Assembly (NCBI GenBank): GCA_028291545.1
Contig: JAQGHR010000057.1
Location: forward strand, 1-64,000
Direction of reading: 5' to 3'
Source of the DNA: Planctomycetota bacterium
GTDB taxonomy: Bacteria > Planctomycetota > Planctomycetia > Isosphaerales > Isosphaeraceae
Length of the DNA stretch: 64,000 nucleotides
In this document: positions 44,897-53,274 of the stretch, one piece after another
Numbering within the stretch: position 1 is the first letter of the stretch
Layout of the letters: each line of letters starts with the position of its first letter
Made by a program: the position numbers and the translations under genes
The notes under the pieces: generated by a model
Database searches by the model: none
What the model was told of the DNA's origin: nothing
The model's input: only the letters and a program-made list of their open reading frames with translations

Positions 44897-44968
44897 GTGT
44901 CTGTGGTGTAACGGGAAGCATACCTGCTTGTGAGGCAGGCGGAGCCGGTTCGAACCCGGTCAGGCACA
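44897..44968 (+). tRNA. tRNA-His (GTG) without G-1:C73
   Basis: Acceptor GTGTCTG/CAGGCAC, anticodon stem CCTGC/GCAGG with loop TTGTGAG, T arm GCCGG-TTCGAAC-CCGGT. The base before G1 is T and the discriminator is A, so the usual G-1:C73 identity pair of bacterial histidine tRNA is not encoded. The HNH gene starts 16 bases later. Confidence 0.9.
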
Positions 44969-44983
44969 TGAGGAGAGGGCCCG

Positions 44984-45568
44984 ATGAACGTGCTGGAGAG
45001 ACCGACGCTCGTCCTGAATCGAAACTGGCGACCGATCCACGTCACCACCGTGGTTCGCGCGCTCGTGATGCTCTGGAACGACACCGCCCGCGTCGTGGAA
45101 CCGGCGAGCTTCCAGGTCCTTTCCTGGGCGGAATGGATCGGTCTGGAGCCTTCGCCCGGCGAGGCGTGCATTCGCACGTCGCGCGCCCGGCTTCGCGTGC
45201 CGGAGGTCGTGAGCCTGGCGCATTACGATCGCCTGCCGGCGCTGGCCGTATCGTTCAGCCGGCGCAATCTCGCGAAGCGCGACCATCACACGTGCCAGTA
45301 CTGCGGGACTCAACCCGGCTGCGACGCCATCACCGTCGATCACGTCGTGCCTCGGTCACTCGGTGGCGCGTCGAGCTGGACCAATTGCGTGGCCGCCTGC
45401 GGTTCGTGCAACGCCCGCAAGGCGAATCGCACTCCCGAACAGGCCGGCATGAAGCTCAGGAAGCATCCCGAGCGGCCCGCGTGGAAGACGCTCTACGCCA
45501 CGCATGGGACGAGAGCCGAGAGCTGGTCGCGGTTCCTGGGGGCCGGGCCGGCCGCGGCCATGGCGTGA
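44984..45568 (+). CDS. HNH endonuclease within the tRNA array
   Basis: 194 residues, start preceded by AGGAGAGGG. N-terminal LVLNRNWRPIHVTTVVRALVML and AVSFSRRNLAKRD, then CQYCG, the core ITVDHVVPRSLGGASSWTN and CGSCNARKANRTPEQAG. The two CxxC pairs hold a structural zinc, and the catalytic His is in VDHVVP. The same architecture occurs widely as a chromosomal HNH family in cyanobacteria and planctomycetes, so it need not be a homing enzyme. It lies between tRNA-His and tRNA-Trp with only 15 and 9 bases of spacing. Confidence 0.93.
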   Translation: MNVLERPTLVLNRNWRPIHVTTVVRALVMLWNDTARVVEPASFQVLSWAEWIGLEPSPGEACIRTSRARLRVPEVVSLAHYDRLPALAVSFSRRNLAKRDHHTCQYCGTQPGCDAITVDHVVPRSLGGASSWTNCVAACGSCNARKANRTPEQAGMKLRKHPERPAWKTLYATHGTRAESWSRFLGAGPAAAMA

Positions 45569-45577
45569 GGCCGCAAC

Positions 45578-45647
45578 AGGGGCGTGCTCCTGGGAGAGCC
45601 GCGAGACTCCAAATCTCGCCAATGGGGTTCAAATCCTCACGCCCCTG
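45578..45647 (+). tRNA. tRNA-Trp (CCA), short D loop
   Basis: Acceptor AGGGGCG/CGCCCCT, anticodon stem CGAGA/TCTCG with loop CTCCAAA, T arm TGGGG-TTCAAAT-CCTCA, discriminator G. The D loop has about six bases (CTGGGA). Last tRNA of the array, nine bases after the HNH stop. Confidence 0.92.
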
Positions 45648-45657
45648 CTCAAGATCA

Positions 45658-45695
45658 GACCCGGGAATCCCTCCAGGATTCCCGGGTCTTTTTTT
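45658..45695 (+). terminator. Intrinsic terminator of the tRNA/HNH array
   Basis: GACCCGGGAATCC (45658-45670) pairs perfectly with GGATTCCCGGGTC (45676-45688), loop CTCCA, followed by seven T. The duplicated promoter of the BlaI-type repressor begins immediately after it. Confidence 0.93.
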
Positions 45696-45784
45696 ATTTC
45701 CGAAGAATTTCGTTGACAGGCCGGAGGACTCGGCGATATTTGTAGTCGTGCGACGGGATTCGTAACACTTCTGGGAAGGCGCTC
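45696..45784 (+). promoter_or_regulatory. Promoter/operator of the repressor gene, copy 1
   Basis: TTGACA at 45713-45718, then a -10-like GATATT/TATTTG around 45735-45742 at 16-18 bases. CGAA-GAAT-TTCG (45701-45712) and GTCG-TG-CGAC (45745-45754 region) are small dyads. The block from 45696 to the ATG matches 57939-58027 without any insertion or deletion, which marks it as a conserved control region, most likely the BlaI-type operator. Autoregulation is expected for this family. Confidence 0.7.
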
Positions 45785-46192
45785 ATGTCTCGCGAGGCCC
45801 CCGAACCGCTGACCACCGCCGAGTGGAAGGTCATGAAGATCGTCTGGCGGCTCAAAAGCTGCGCCGCCAGGGACGTGTACGAGGAAGCGGGACGCGTTCA
45901 CGGCTGGGCGCCCACGACGACGAAGACGCTGCTGCGCAGGCTCGTGGACAAAGGGCATCTGACGGCGACGGCCGTGGGAACCAGCTACCTGTACCGCCCG
46001 TCGCGGCCCGCCTGGCAATCCCTGGCCGGCGCGGCCGATACGTTGCTGGACCACACCATGGAAGGGCTGGATGGACGGCTCCTGGCCTACATGGTCAAGA
46101 AGAGCAAGCTCTCCTCCGAGGATCTCGCGGAGTTGCGTGCATTACTCGATGAGCAGGATGTGAGCGAGGGCGAAGGCGGGGCCAAACCGTGA
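45785..46192 (+). CDS. BlaI/MecI-type transcriptional repressor
   Basis: 135 residues. Winged helix: LTTAEWKVMKIVWRLKSCAARDVYEEA, then WAPTTTKTLLRRLVDKGHLTATAVGTSYLYRP, and a C-terminal dimerisation helix region. The family represses its own promoter and that of a paired M56 peptidase, and is cleaved or inactivated when the peptidase senses a signal at the membrane. The GRxxxY-type wing is normal. The sensor gene starts 27 bases downstream. Targets are not lactamase genes here; none is visible in the window. Confidence 0.93.
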   Translation: MSREAPEPLTTAEWKVMKIVWRLKSCAARDVYEEAGRVHGWAPTTTKTLLRRLVDKGHLTATAVGTSYLYRPSRPAWQSLAGAADTLLDHTMEGLDGRLLAYMVKKSKLSSEDLAELRALLDEQDVSEGEGGAKP

Positions 46193-46219
46193 CCGGGGGC
46201 TGACGAGGGAGGACGACCC

Positions 46220-49200
46220 GTGGACTCAGCGGTGGAAACCTTCAATCTCTGGGGTGCGGCCTGGGCTTCGTTCATGGCGAGGGCCCTGGTCGATTCGACC
46301 GTGCTGTTGCTGGCCGTCGTGGTGCTCTGGCTGCCGTTCCGCAAACGAATGTCCGCCCAGTTCGCTCACGGTCTCTTTCTCCTTGTGCTCCTGAAGCTTG
46401 CCGTGCCGATTCCCGTGAACTGGGCGTGGACGGCCGGCCCGTCTCTGCGGGACGGCGTCGCGAGAATCTCGGACTGGGCGACCGCGACCCCCGGTGCTCG
46501 CCCGGCGGCTTCGGATGAGCTGGCGAGCCAGTCCGATGGTCCAATCGTCGTCGAGATCCCGGCGCCCGAGCCCATCGTCGTCGCCCCTCCCGCGCGGGTC
46601 GCGAGCCGACCGGTCACCGCCGCACATGGCGATGCCGCGACGGCCCGAGTCCGACCGTCGTTGAGCGTGTCGAGCATGCTTTTGGCCCTCTGGGCGGGCG
46701 TTGCGGGCCTACTGCTCGCGCGGTTCGGTGTCGCACTGAGGAATACCCGTCGCTTGCTTCGCGAGGCGGTCCCCCTCGGTGATGGATCGGGATGGTTCCC
46801 GGTGGATCTGGACGGTCTGAGGCGCGATGCGGGGGTCCGGTCGCCCGTGAGGTGGGCCGTCAGCGAGCAGGTCATGTCGCCGGCCGTCGGCGGGCTGATT
46901 CATCCGACGGTCGTCTTGCCGCCCGATCTTGAGGACGGATTGACCCCCAAGCAATTGAAGTGGGTCCTGCTTCACGAGCTGGCCCACATCCGCCGCCGGG
47001 ACCTCTGGGTCGTCACCGTGCAACGGCTGATCCAGGCTGTGTTCTTCTTCCACCCGGCTGTTCATCTGGCGAACTGGATCCTGGATCAACTTCGTGAATA
47101 TGCATGCGATGATGCCGCGCTCTCCGCGTCGCATGCGTCCCGACGGGACTGCGGCGAGGGATTCCTCACCGTCGTCGGCCGGACCGTCGATCGCGTCTCG
47201 CACGCCCCGGCGGCGTCTCTGGGTCTCTTCGAATCGAGGATGCTCATTCGTCGCAGATTGGTCCGCATCCTCGACAACCACCGAAAGGTTCATAGCCGGC
47301 TCTCCGTCCGAGCGACGGTCATGCTCGTATTGGTGGCGTTGATCGTCTTGCCCTACGGCCGCGTCCGGGAGGCCGCCGCCGACCTGGCCGAAAGGAATCG
47401 CCTACGCAACATCGAGTCGGCCGATGAGCCGCGATTGTTCGCGACCGGCACGACGTTCCTTCACGATGATCGCCTCCAGACCGCCGGCCAGAAGCCTCGC
47501 ACGGTCCTGGTGGTGGCCTACTCGCCCGATGGGCGCTTGCTCGCGTCCGCCGGAGAAGACTCGGCGATCATCGTTCGAGATGTCGCCTCGGGCGCCGTGA
47601 GGGCTCGCCTGGAAGGCCATCGGGATCCGATCGCGTGCGTTGTTTTCAGCCCCGATGGCAAGACGCTCGCATCGGCCGGTTATGACCGGATCGTTCGCCT
47701 CTGGGATGTTTCCACCGGCCGCCTCCGCGCCGTGCTTCCGGGTCACGAGAACTGGGTTTTCGCCCTGGCCTACAGCCCGGACGGCCACGCCCTCGCCTCG
47801 GCCGGCTCGGACAAGACGGTTCGCATGTGGGACGCCGATTCCGGGCGTTTGCGCTCCATCCTCCGCGGCCACACCTCGGCGGTTCGCGCCGTCGCGTTCA
47901 GCCCGGATGGCCGCACGCTGGCCAGCGCGGGCGCGGATCGAGTCGCGATTCTTTGGGAGTTGTCGGGCCTGTTGCCGAGATCGATTCTGCGAGGCCACTC
48001 GGCAACGATTCGAGCCCTGGCCTTCATGCCGGGCGGAACGAGTCTCGCGACGGCCGGCGAGGACGGCGAAATCAAACTCTGGGAACCCCGCTCGGGTCGT
48101 GAACGGGCGACGCTCACCGGCCATTCCGACATGGTGCTTGGACTCGCGTTCTCACCTCGCGGCGAGACCCTGGCCTCGGCGGGACTCGACGCGACGGTCA
48201 AGCTCTGGGACCCGAAGACCGGCCGGGAGCGAGCCACGCTCGCGAGTCACGGCGAAGCGATCTCCTCGATTGCGTTCGCGCCGGGAGCAAGGCAGATTGC
48301 GTCGGCGGGCTACGACGGGACCATCACCCTGTGGGAACCCGCGGCGCCGATTCTCTCCGCCTCGGCAACCCTCGAATTGTCGGACGAGGCATGGGCGATC
48401 GCCTTCACACCCGATGGTAAGAGCCTACTGACCTCGGGCAAGGCGGATACCGTCTCGGTCTTCGATCCCTCGGCGGCTATCGTTCAACATCAAGGCTTCT
48501 TGGGCAGCGGGCCTGCCCTCGCGGTGTCGCCCTTGGGTCGGGCCTACGCATCGGGTGGGTTGGATGGGAAGATCCGCCTCGTCGAGACCACAACAGGCCG
48601 GTTGCTCGTCGAGACGCCTGCCCATCGTGGCAGAGTGCAGTCCGTGGCGTTCGCCCCCGACGGGAAGACCCTAGCGTCCGGCGGGGTCGATGGTAACGTA
48701 TGTCATTGGGATGCCGCGTCACTGTCGATCCTGAAGACTCTCGGCAACCACGCATCACCGGTGACGGCCGTCCAGTTCGCCCCGGATGGTCGAAGTCTGG
48801 CGGTCGCCATCGGTGACGGGGACAAGGCGAGACCGGGCGAAGTCGCGATCTATGACCTCGTCGGTACGCATCATCGACGGCAGGGGCACGGCCACTCGCT
48901 GGCCGTCGAGTCGATCGCATTCCGCCCAGACGGCCGTCAGCTCGCATCCGCCGGCGCGGATGGACTGATCAAGATATGGGATCCGAAGACGCTCGTCGAG
49001 ATCTCATCGATCAAGCACACCGATTGCCGGTCCATCGCGTTCAGTCCCGACGGCCGAGTGCTGGTCTCCGGCCAGTACAGCGGGGATCTCGTGCTGTGGA
49101 ACGCAGAAAACGGACGGAAGCTCGCGACTCTGAAGGGACACGATGGGCTGGTCTCCGGCCTGAGCTTCCGACCCGACGGACAGATGCTCGCCTCGGCCGG

Positions 49201-50197
49201 GAAGGACAAGACGGTCCGGCTCTGGAATCTGGCGGCCCGCCGTGTAGCCCCCCGCGCCAGTTTCCGCGGGGAACTTGGCTGCCTCGGTCCGGTGGCGGTC
49301 TCTCCCGACGGGAAGACGCTCGCCGTGGCGGAATTCGCCAACGATAGCTCCGGCGACATCGCGCTCTGGGACCTCGCGACGCGCCGCGTCCTCAAGGTGC
49401 TCCAAGGTCACGAAAGCGGCGTCGTGTCGATCGCGTTCAGCCCCGATGGCAAGACGTTGGCCTCCAGCAGCAGAGACCATGCGATCCGACTCTGGAACGC
49501 CGAGACCGGCGTCTCGAAGGGGGAATTTACCTCGACCGAGGCGTGTGTTCGCCTCGCGTTCTCGCCCGACGGCACGATCCTGGCCGGCGCGGGCGAGGAT
49601 AAGGTTCTGACGCTTTGGGACCTTGAAACGGGGGCCGAACGCGCCCATCTGGACGGCTTCCGTGGCCGTCTTTACTCCGTCGCATTCAGCCCGGACGGTC
49701 ACCTGATCGCCACGGCGGGGGGCGACCGCGATGGCCGAAAAGATGCGTTCGGCGAGGTGAAGGTCTTCGACGTGGAATCGCGCGCCGAGGTCTCCGAATT
49801 CACCGGCCACACCGGATCGGTCCTGTCGATCGCCTTCAGTCCCGACGGCAAGACGCTGATCTCCGGCGGAGGCGATTCGACCGTTCGCCTTTGGGACATG
49901 ATGGCGGGCTCGGCGAGGCTCTCTCTGGGCGGCTTCCCCGACTGCGTCCGGGCGCTCGCCGTCTCACCGGATGGCAAGACCCTCGCCGTGGCCGGTCGCG
50001 GTGACGGCGTGGTCACGCTCTTCGAGGCGTCGAGCGGCGGCGAGGTCGCTCGCCTCGTCGGCCACTCCAGCACGGTCTTCGGCCTCACGTTCTCGCCCGA
50101 CGGCCGCACGCTCGCGACGGCGGGGCGAGACCGGACCACCAAGCTCTGGGACGTTCCGGCGCCGGGTGACGCGACCCATCGACACAATACGCGATAA
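46220..50197 (+). CDS. M56 (BlaR1-like) membrane metallopeptidase fused to 21 WD40 repeats
   Basis: 1325 residues from a GTG at 46220 with GGGAGG eight bases upstream. N-terminal membrane helices (about 14-35 and 40-60, and near 155-172), zinc site HELAH at 252-256 with Glu293 in EYACDDAAL, another helix near 350-370, then 21 WD40 units (AFSPDGKTLASAG-type, ending LWD/LWN) from about residue 420 to the end. Twenty-one equals three seven-bladed propellers. The penicillin-binding sensor domain of BlaR1 is absent, so WD40 propellers take its place as the receptor or scaffold part. The orientation of the propellers (inside or outside) follows from an odd or even helix count that I cannot fix. Expected target: the adjacent BlaI-type repressor. 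Confidence 0.9.
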   Translation: MDSAVETFNLWGAAWASFMARALVDSTVLLLAVVVLWLPFRKRMSAQFAHGLFLLVLLKLAVPIPVNWAWTAGPSLRDGVARISDWATATPGARPAASDELASQSDGPIVVEIPAPEPIVVAPPARVASRPVTAAHGDAATARVRPSLSVSSMLLALWAGVAGLLLARFGVALRNTRRLLREAVPLGDGSGWFPVDLDGLRRDAGVRSPVRWAVSEQVMSPAVGGLIHPTVVLPPDLEDGLTPKQLKWVLLHELAHIRRRDLWVVTVQRLIQAVFFFHPAVHLANWILDQLREYACDDAALSASHASRRDCGEGFLTVVGRTVDRVSHAPAASLGLFESRMLIRRRLVRILDNHRKVHSRLSVRATVMLVLVALIVLPYGRVREAAADLAERNRLRNIESADEPRLFATGTTFLHDDRLQTAGQKPRTVLVVAYSPDGRLLASAGEDSAIIVRDVASGAVRARLEGHRDPIACVVFSPDGKTLASAGYDRIVRLWDVSTGRLRAVLPGHENWVFALAYSPDGHALASAGSDKTVRMWDADSGRLRSILRGHTSAVRAVAFSPDGRTLASAGADRVAILWELSGLLPRSILRGHSATIRALAFMPGGTSLATAGEDGEIKLWEPRSGRERATLTGHSDMVLGLAFSPRGETLASAGLDATVKLWDPKTGRERATLASHGEAISSIAFAPGARQIASAGYDGTITLWEPAAPILSASATLELSDEAWAIAFTPDGKSLLTSGKADTVSVFDPSAAIVQHQGFLGSGPALAVSPLGRAYASGGLDGKIRLVETTTGRLLVETPAHRGRVQSVAFAPDGKTLASGGVDGNVCHWDAASLSILKTLGNHASPVTAVQFAPDGRSLAVAIGDGDKARPGEVAIYDLVGTHHRRQGHGHSLAVESIAFRPDGRQLASAGADGLIKIWDPKTLVEISSIKHTDCRSIAFSPDGRVLVSGQYSGDLVLWNAENGRKLATLKGHDGLVSGLSFRPDGQMLASAGKDKTVRLWNLAARRVAPRASFRGELGCLGPVAVSPDGKTLAVAEFANDSSGDIALWDLATRRVLKVLQGHESGVVSIAFSPDGKTLASSSRDHAIRLWNAETGVSKGEFTSTEACVRLAFSPDGTILAGAGEDKVLTLWDLETGAERAHLDGFRGRLYSVAFSPDGHLIATAGGDRDGRKDAFGEVKVFDVESRAEVSEFTGHTGSVLSIAFSPDGKTLISGGGDSTVRLWDMMAGSARLSLGGFPDCVRALAVSPDGKTLAVAGRGDGVVTLFEASSGGEVARLVGHSSTVFGLTFSPDGRTLATAGRDRTTKLWDVPAPGDATHRHNTR

Positions 50198-50235
50198 GCA
50201 CACTCTGTTCGTCGGGATTTCCGGAGCTCCACGCC

Positions 50236-51852
50236 ATGAATGACCGTCGATTCTTGACGGGCGCCGTGCTTCTGGTCCTTGCGTCCGTGCCAGCCCTCGC
50301 GCCGGCCGCGGACGTCGCGGGAAAGGGGCTGGACGCTGTCGCCTCGTCCCGGGACGCCAAGGCCCTCGCGCAGACCATCGATCGCAGGCTGGCCGCGAAG
50401 TGGGCCGAGGCGAAGATCGTGCCAGTCGGCCCGGCGGATGACGCGGAGTATCTTCGCCGCGTCTGCCTCGACCTTGTTGGCAAGCTTCCGTCCGCCTCGG
50501 AGGCGCGCGATTTTCTTGACGACCGGAGCCCCGACAAGCGTGCCAAACTCGTCGAGCGACTGCTCGCCAGCCCGGCCTACATGGCGCGCGCCACCGAGAT
50601 CTGGCGGCAACTCCTCTTGCCGGAGGCCGACACCGACGGGCAGGCTCGATTCACCTCCGGCCCGTTCGAGGCGTGGCTCCGCAAGAAGGTGGCCGAGGAA
50701 GCGGGCTATGACGCGATCGTCCGCGAAATCCTGACCGCGAAGCTCGGGGGCCGTAACGCCAACCCCTACAGCACGAGGGCCGAACCCTCCCCCGTCCCGT
50801 TCTACTTCGCGAAGGACGGCAAGCCCGAGAACCTGGCGGCAGGCACGGCTCGCGTCTTCCTCGGCATCCGCCTGGAATGCGCCCAGTGCCACAATCACCC
50901 GTTCGCCAAGTGGAAGCGCGAGGAGTTCTGGAGCTTTGCTGCGTTCTTCGCGGGCGTGCAGCGGCAAGGTACCGACGATGCCCTTGGCTCGATCCGCGAA
51001 GTTGCCGGCCGTCGCGAGCTCGCCATTCCGGGCACGGAGAGGATCGTCAAGGCCGTCCATCTCGATGGCTCCGAGCCCGCCTGGAAGACTCGCTCGGAGG
51101 GCCGTCAGGTGCTGTCGGACTGGATCACGTCGGACAAGAATCCCTACTTCGCCAAGGCGGCCGTCAACCGTGTCTGGTCGCGATTCTTCGGGATCGGGCT
51201 GGTCGAACCGGTCGACGACATGGGCGAGGACAACGAGCCCATCATTCCCGAGCTTCTTGACGAGATGTCCAGGCAGTTCATCACCCACAATTACGACCTC
51301 AAGTACCTGATCCGCGCGATCACCGCGACGAGAGCGTACGGCCTCACCAGCACCGTCAAACAGAAGGAGTCGTCGGCACCGCCGATGTTCTCCGCCATGC
51401 CCGTTCGCGGCCTCTCGCCCGGTCAGCTCTTCGATAGCCTCGTGCAAGCCACGGGATTCCGCGAGGGGGGCGGAAACGGTTACAGCATGGATCTCGCCGG
51501 CGCGAAGGGCCGATTCCTCGAGCTATTCGCCAATCGGAACGAGAGACCGACCGAGGCGCAGACCTCGATCCTCCAGGCCCTGACGCTGATGAACGGCCAG
51601 ATCGTGTCCGGCGCCACGAGCCTTGAGGCCGGAGACACCTTGTCCGCGGTGGCCGAGGCCCCCTACCTCGACACCTCGGGCCGGATCGAAGAGCTTTTCC
51701 TCGCCGCTCTCACCCGCCGCCCTCGGCCCGAGGAGCTGAGCTACCTGAGCGCGTACGTCGATCGTGGAGGCCCCACGGGCGACAAGTCGAAGGCTCTAGC
51801 AGACGTCTTCTGGGCGATCCTGAACGGGCCGGAGTTCAAGCACAATCATTGA
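50236..51852 (+). CDS. DUF1549/DUF1553 secreted protein
   Basis: 538 residues. Signal peptide ending near APAAD, then DUF1549 (AEYLRRVCLDLVGKLPSASE, YMARATEIWRQLLLP, YDAIVREILTA, ECAQCHNHPFAKW with a CxxCH haem-like motif) and DUF1553 (NPYFAKAAVNRVWSRFFGIGLVEPVDDM, YDLKYLIRAI). The short-form protein lacks the cytochrome c domain found in many longer relatives. It is a planctomycete hallmark almost always paired with DUF1501, as here. Role probably in the envelope; precise function unknown. Confidence 0.95.
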   Translation: MNDRRFLTGAVLLVLASVPALAPAADVAGKGLDAVASSRDAKALAQTIDRRLAAKWAEAKIVPVGPADDAEYLRRVCLDLVGKLPSASEARDFLDDRSPDKRAKLVERLLASPAYMARATEIWRQLLLPEADTDGQARFTSGPFEAWLRKKVAEEAGYDAIVREILTAKLGGRNANPYSTRAEPSPVPFYFAKDGKPENLAAGTARVFLGIRLECAQCHNHPFAKWKREEFWSFAAFFAGVQRQGTDDALGSIREVAGRRELAIPGTERIVKAVHLDGSEPAWKTRSEGRQVLSDWITSDKNPYFAKAAVNRVWSRFFGIGLVEPVDDMGEDNEPIIPELLDEMSRQFITHNYDLKYLIRAITATRAYGLTSTVKQKESSAPPMFSAMPVRGLSPGQLFDSLVQATGFREGGGNGYSMDLAGAKGRFLELFANRNERPTEAQTSILQALTLMNGQIVSGATSLEAGDTLSAVAEAPYLDTSGRIEELFLAALTRRPRPEELSYLSAYVDRGGPTGDKSKALADVFWAILNGPEFKHNH

Positions 51853-51930
51853 GGCGCGGTCCGCGCCTCACGGCGAGACGAAGAGGCCGACAGGTCAAGA
51901 AAGATGCGTTCTGATAAAGGAATCTAACAG

Positions 51931-53274
51931 ATGACTCCGAAAACTCCGCACCTGTCGCGTCGCCAGCTCTTGCGGCTGGCCTCGGCCGGACTCCTCGGCT
52001 CGTCCGCCTCCGGCTGGATCGAAAACCTAGCGGCTCGGGCCGCGGCCGACCCCAAACGTCGGCGGTCGTGCATCCTCTTGTGGATGACCGGCGGGCCAAG
52101 CCAGATCGATACCTTCGACCCCAAGCCGGGCCACGCCAATAACGGCCCATTCAAGCCGATCGCCACGAGCGTCCCCGGGATCTCATTCGGGGAGCATCTG
52201 CCCAAGCTCGCCCAGCAGATGAAGGACATGGCCGTCATCCGGTCCATGAGCACCAAGGAAGGCGATCACGGCCGCGCCACATTCAATCTCCGCACCGGAT
52301 ATCAGCCCACCGGCCCGATCCGTTATCCGGCGCTTGGCTCGCTCGTCTCGAAGGAGTTGGAGAATGACCAGGCGGAGCTCCCCGGCTTCATCAGCATTTC
52401 CCCTTATCGCGCCTTCAACCCCGCCGCGTTCAGCTCGGGGTTCCTCGGGCCGCAGTACGCACCCTTGATCGTGGGCGAACGGGCGGTGATCGGCGGGCCG
52501 GACGGCGGAAAGCTCTCGCTCAAGGTCGAGGACGTGAATCCGCCTTCGGAGATCAACCGCGAGCGGGCCGACGCGCGTCTCGACCTGATGGAGGTGATGT
52601 CGAAGGACTTCCTCGCGGGCCATCCCGGCGTCTCTCCGCTCAGCCATCAGGATGCCTACGTACGGGCGGTCAAGCTCATGCGATCGAAGGCCGTCAAGGC
52701 GTTCGAACTCGATGACGAGCCCGCTGCCGTGCGCGATGCCTACGGCCGCAACGCGTTCGGCAACGGGTGTCTCCTGGCCCGCCGGCTGGTCGAGCGCGGG
52801 GTCCCGTTCGTCGAGGTCACACTCTCGGCGACGGACGGGTCGATGGCCTTCGGGTGGGATACCCATCAGAAGAACTTCGATGCGGTGGCCAAGCTCTGCG
52901 GCACGCTCGACCCGGCCTGGTCCTCCCTCATGAACGACCTGCGAACGCGGGGCCTGCTGGACTCGACCCTGATCGTCTGGATGGGCGAGTTCGGACGAAC
53001 GCCCAAGATCAACAAGGATGCCGGCCGCGACCATTTCCCGAACGCCTGGTCCACGGTTCTGGCCGGCGGAGGGATCAAGGGCGGACAGGTGATCGGCGAT
53101 ACCGGTGCCGACGGCATGACCGTGAAGGATCGGCCCGTTTCGGTCCCCGACCTCCTCTCCACGGTTTGCAAGGCCATCGGGATCGATCCGGCGAAGCAGA
53201 ATATGTCCGACGTCGGCCGGCCCATTCGCATCGTTGATCCCAAGGCCACGCCCATCAAGGAGGTCCTCGCATGA
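51931..53274 (+). CDS. DUF1501 Tat-exported protein
   Basis: 447 residues. Tat signal LSRRQLLRLASAGLLGSSA. DUF1501 pattern: CILLWMTGGPSQIDTFDPKPG, ISFGEHLPKLAQQM, MSTKEGDHGRATFNLRTGY, and the C-terminal WMGEFGRTPKINKDAGRDHFPNAWSTVLAGGGI. The fold belongs to the alkaline-phosphatase/sulfatase superfamily. It works with DUF1549/DUF1553 by genomic association only. Its stop overlaps the EF-hand gene start as ATGA. Confidence 0.95.
   Translation: MTPKTPHLSRRQLLRLASAGLLGSSASGWIENLAARAAADPKRRRSCILLWMTGGPSQIDTFDPKPGHANNGPFKPIATSVPGISFGEHLPKLAQQMKDMAVIRSMSTKEGDHGRATFNLRTGYQPTGPIRYPALGSLVSKELENDQAELPGFISISPYRAFNPAAFSSGFLGPQYAPLIVGERAVIGGPDGGKLSLKVEDVNPPSEINRERADARLDLMEVMSKDFLAGHPGVSPLSHQDAYVRAVKLMRSKAVKAFELDDEPAAVRDAYGRNAFGNGCLLARRLVERGVPFVEVTLSATDGSMAFGWDTHQKNFDAVAKLCGTLDPAWSSLMNDLRTRGLLDSTLIVWMGEFGRTPKINKDAGRDHFPNAWSTVLAGGGIKGGQVIGDTGADGMTVKDRPVSVPDLLSTVCKAIGIDPAKQNMSDVGRPIRIVDPKATPIKEVLA

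Noticed and set aside
44984..45568. HNH gene as proof of a mobile intron or homing element
   Set aside because: No tRNA is split by it, no intron structure is seen, and the family is also common as an ordinary chromosomal gene.
46220..50197. Beta-lactam resistance function for the BlaI/M56 pair
   Set aside because: No beta-lactamase or penicillin-binding gene in the window and the sensor has WD40 repeats instead of a penicillin-binding domain.
49699..51447. Long minus-strand frame of 582 codons opposite the WD40 and DUF1549 genes
   Set aside because: It is antisense to two strong genes in GC-rich DNA; composition is low-complexity Arg/Gly/Asp and shows no domain.
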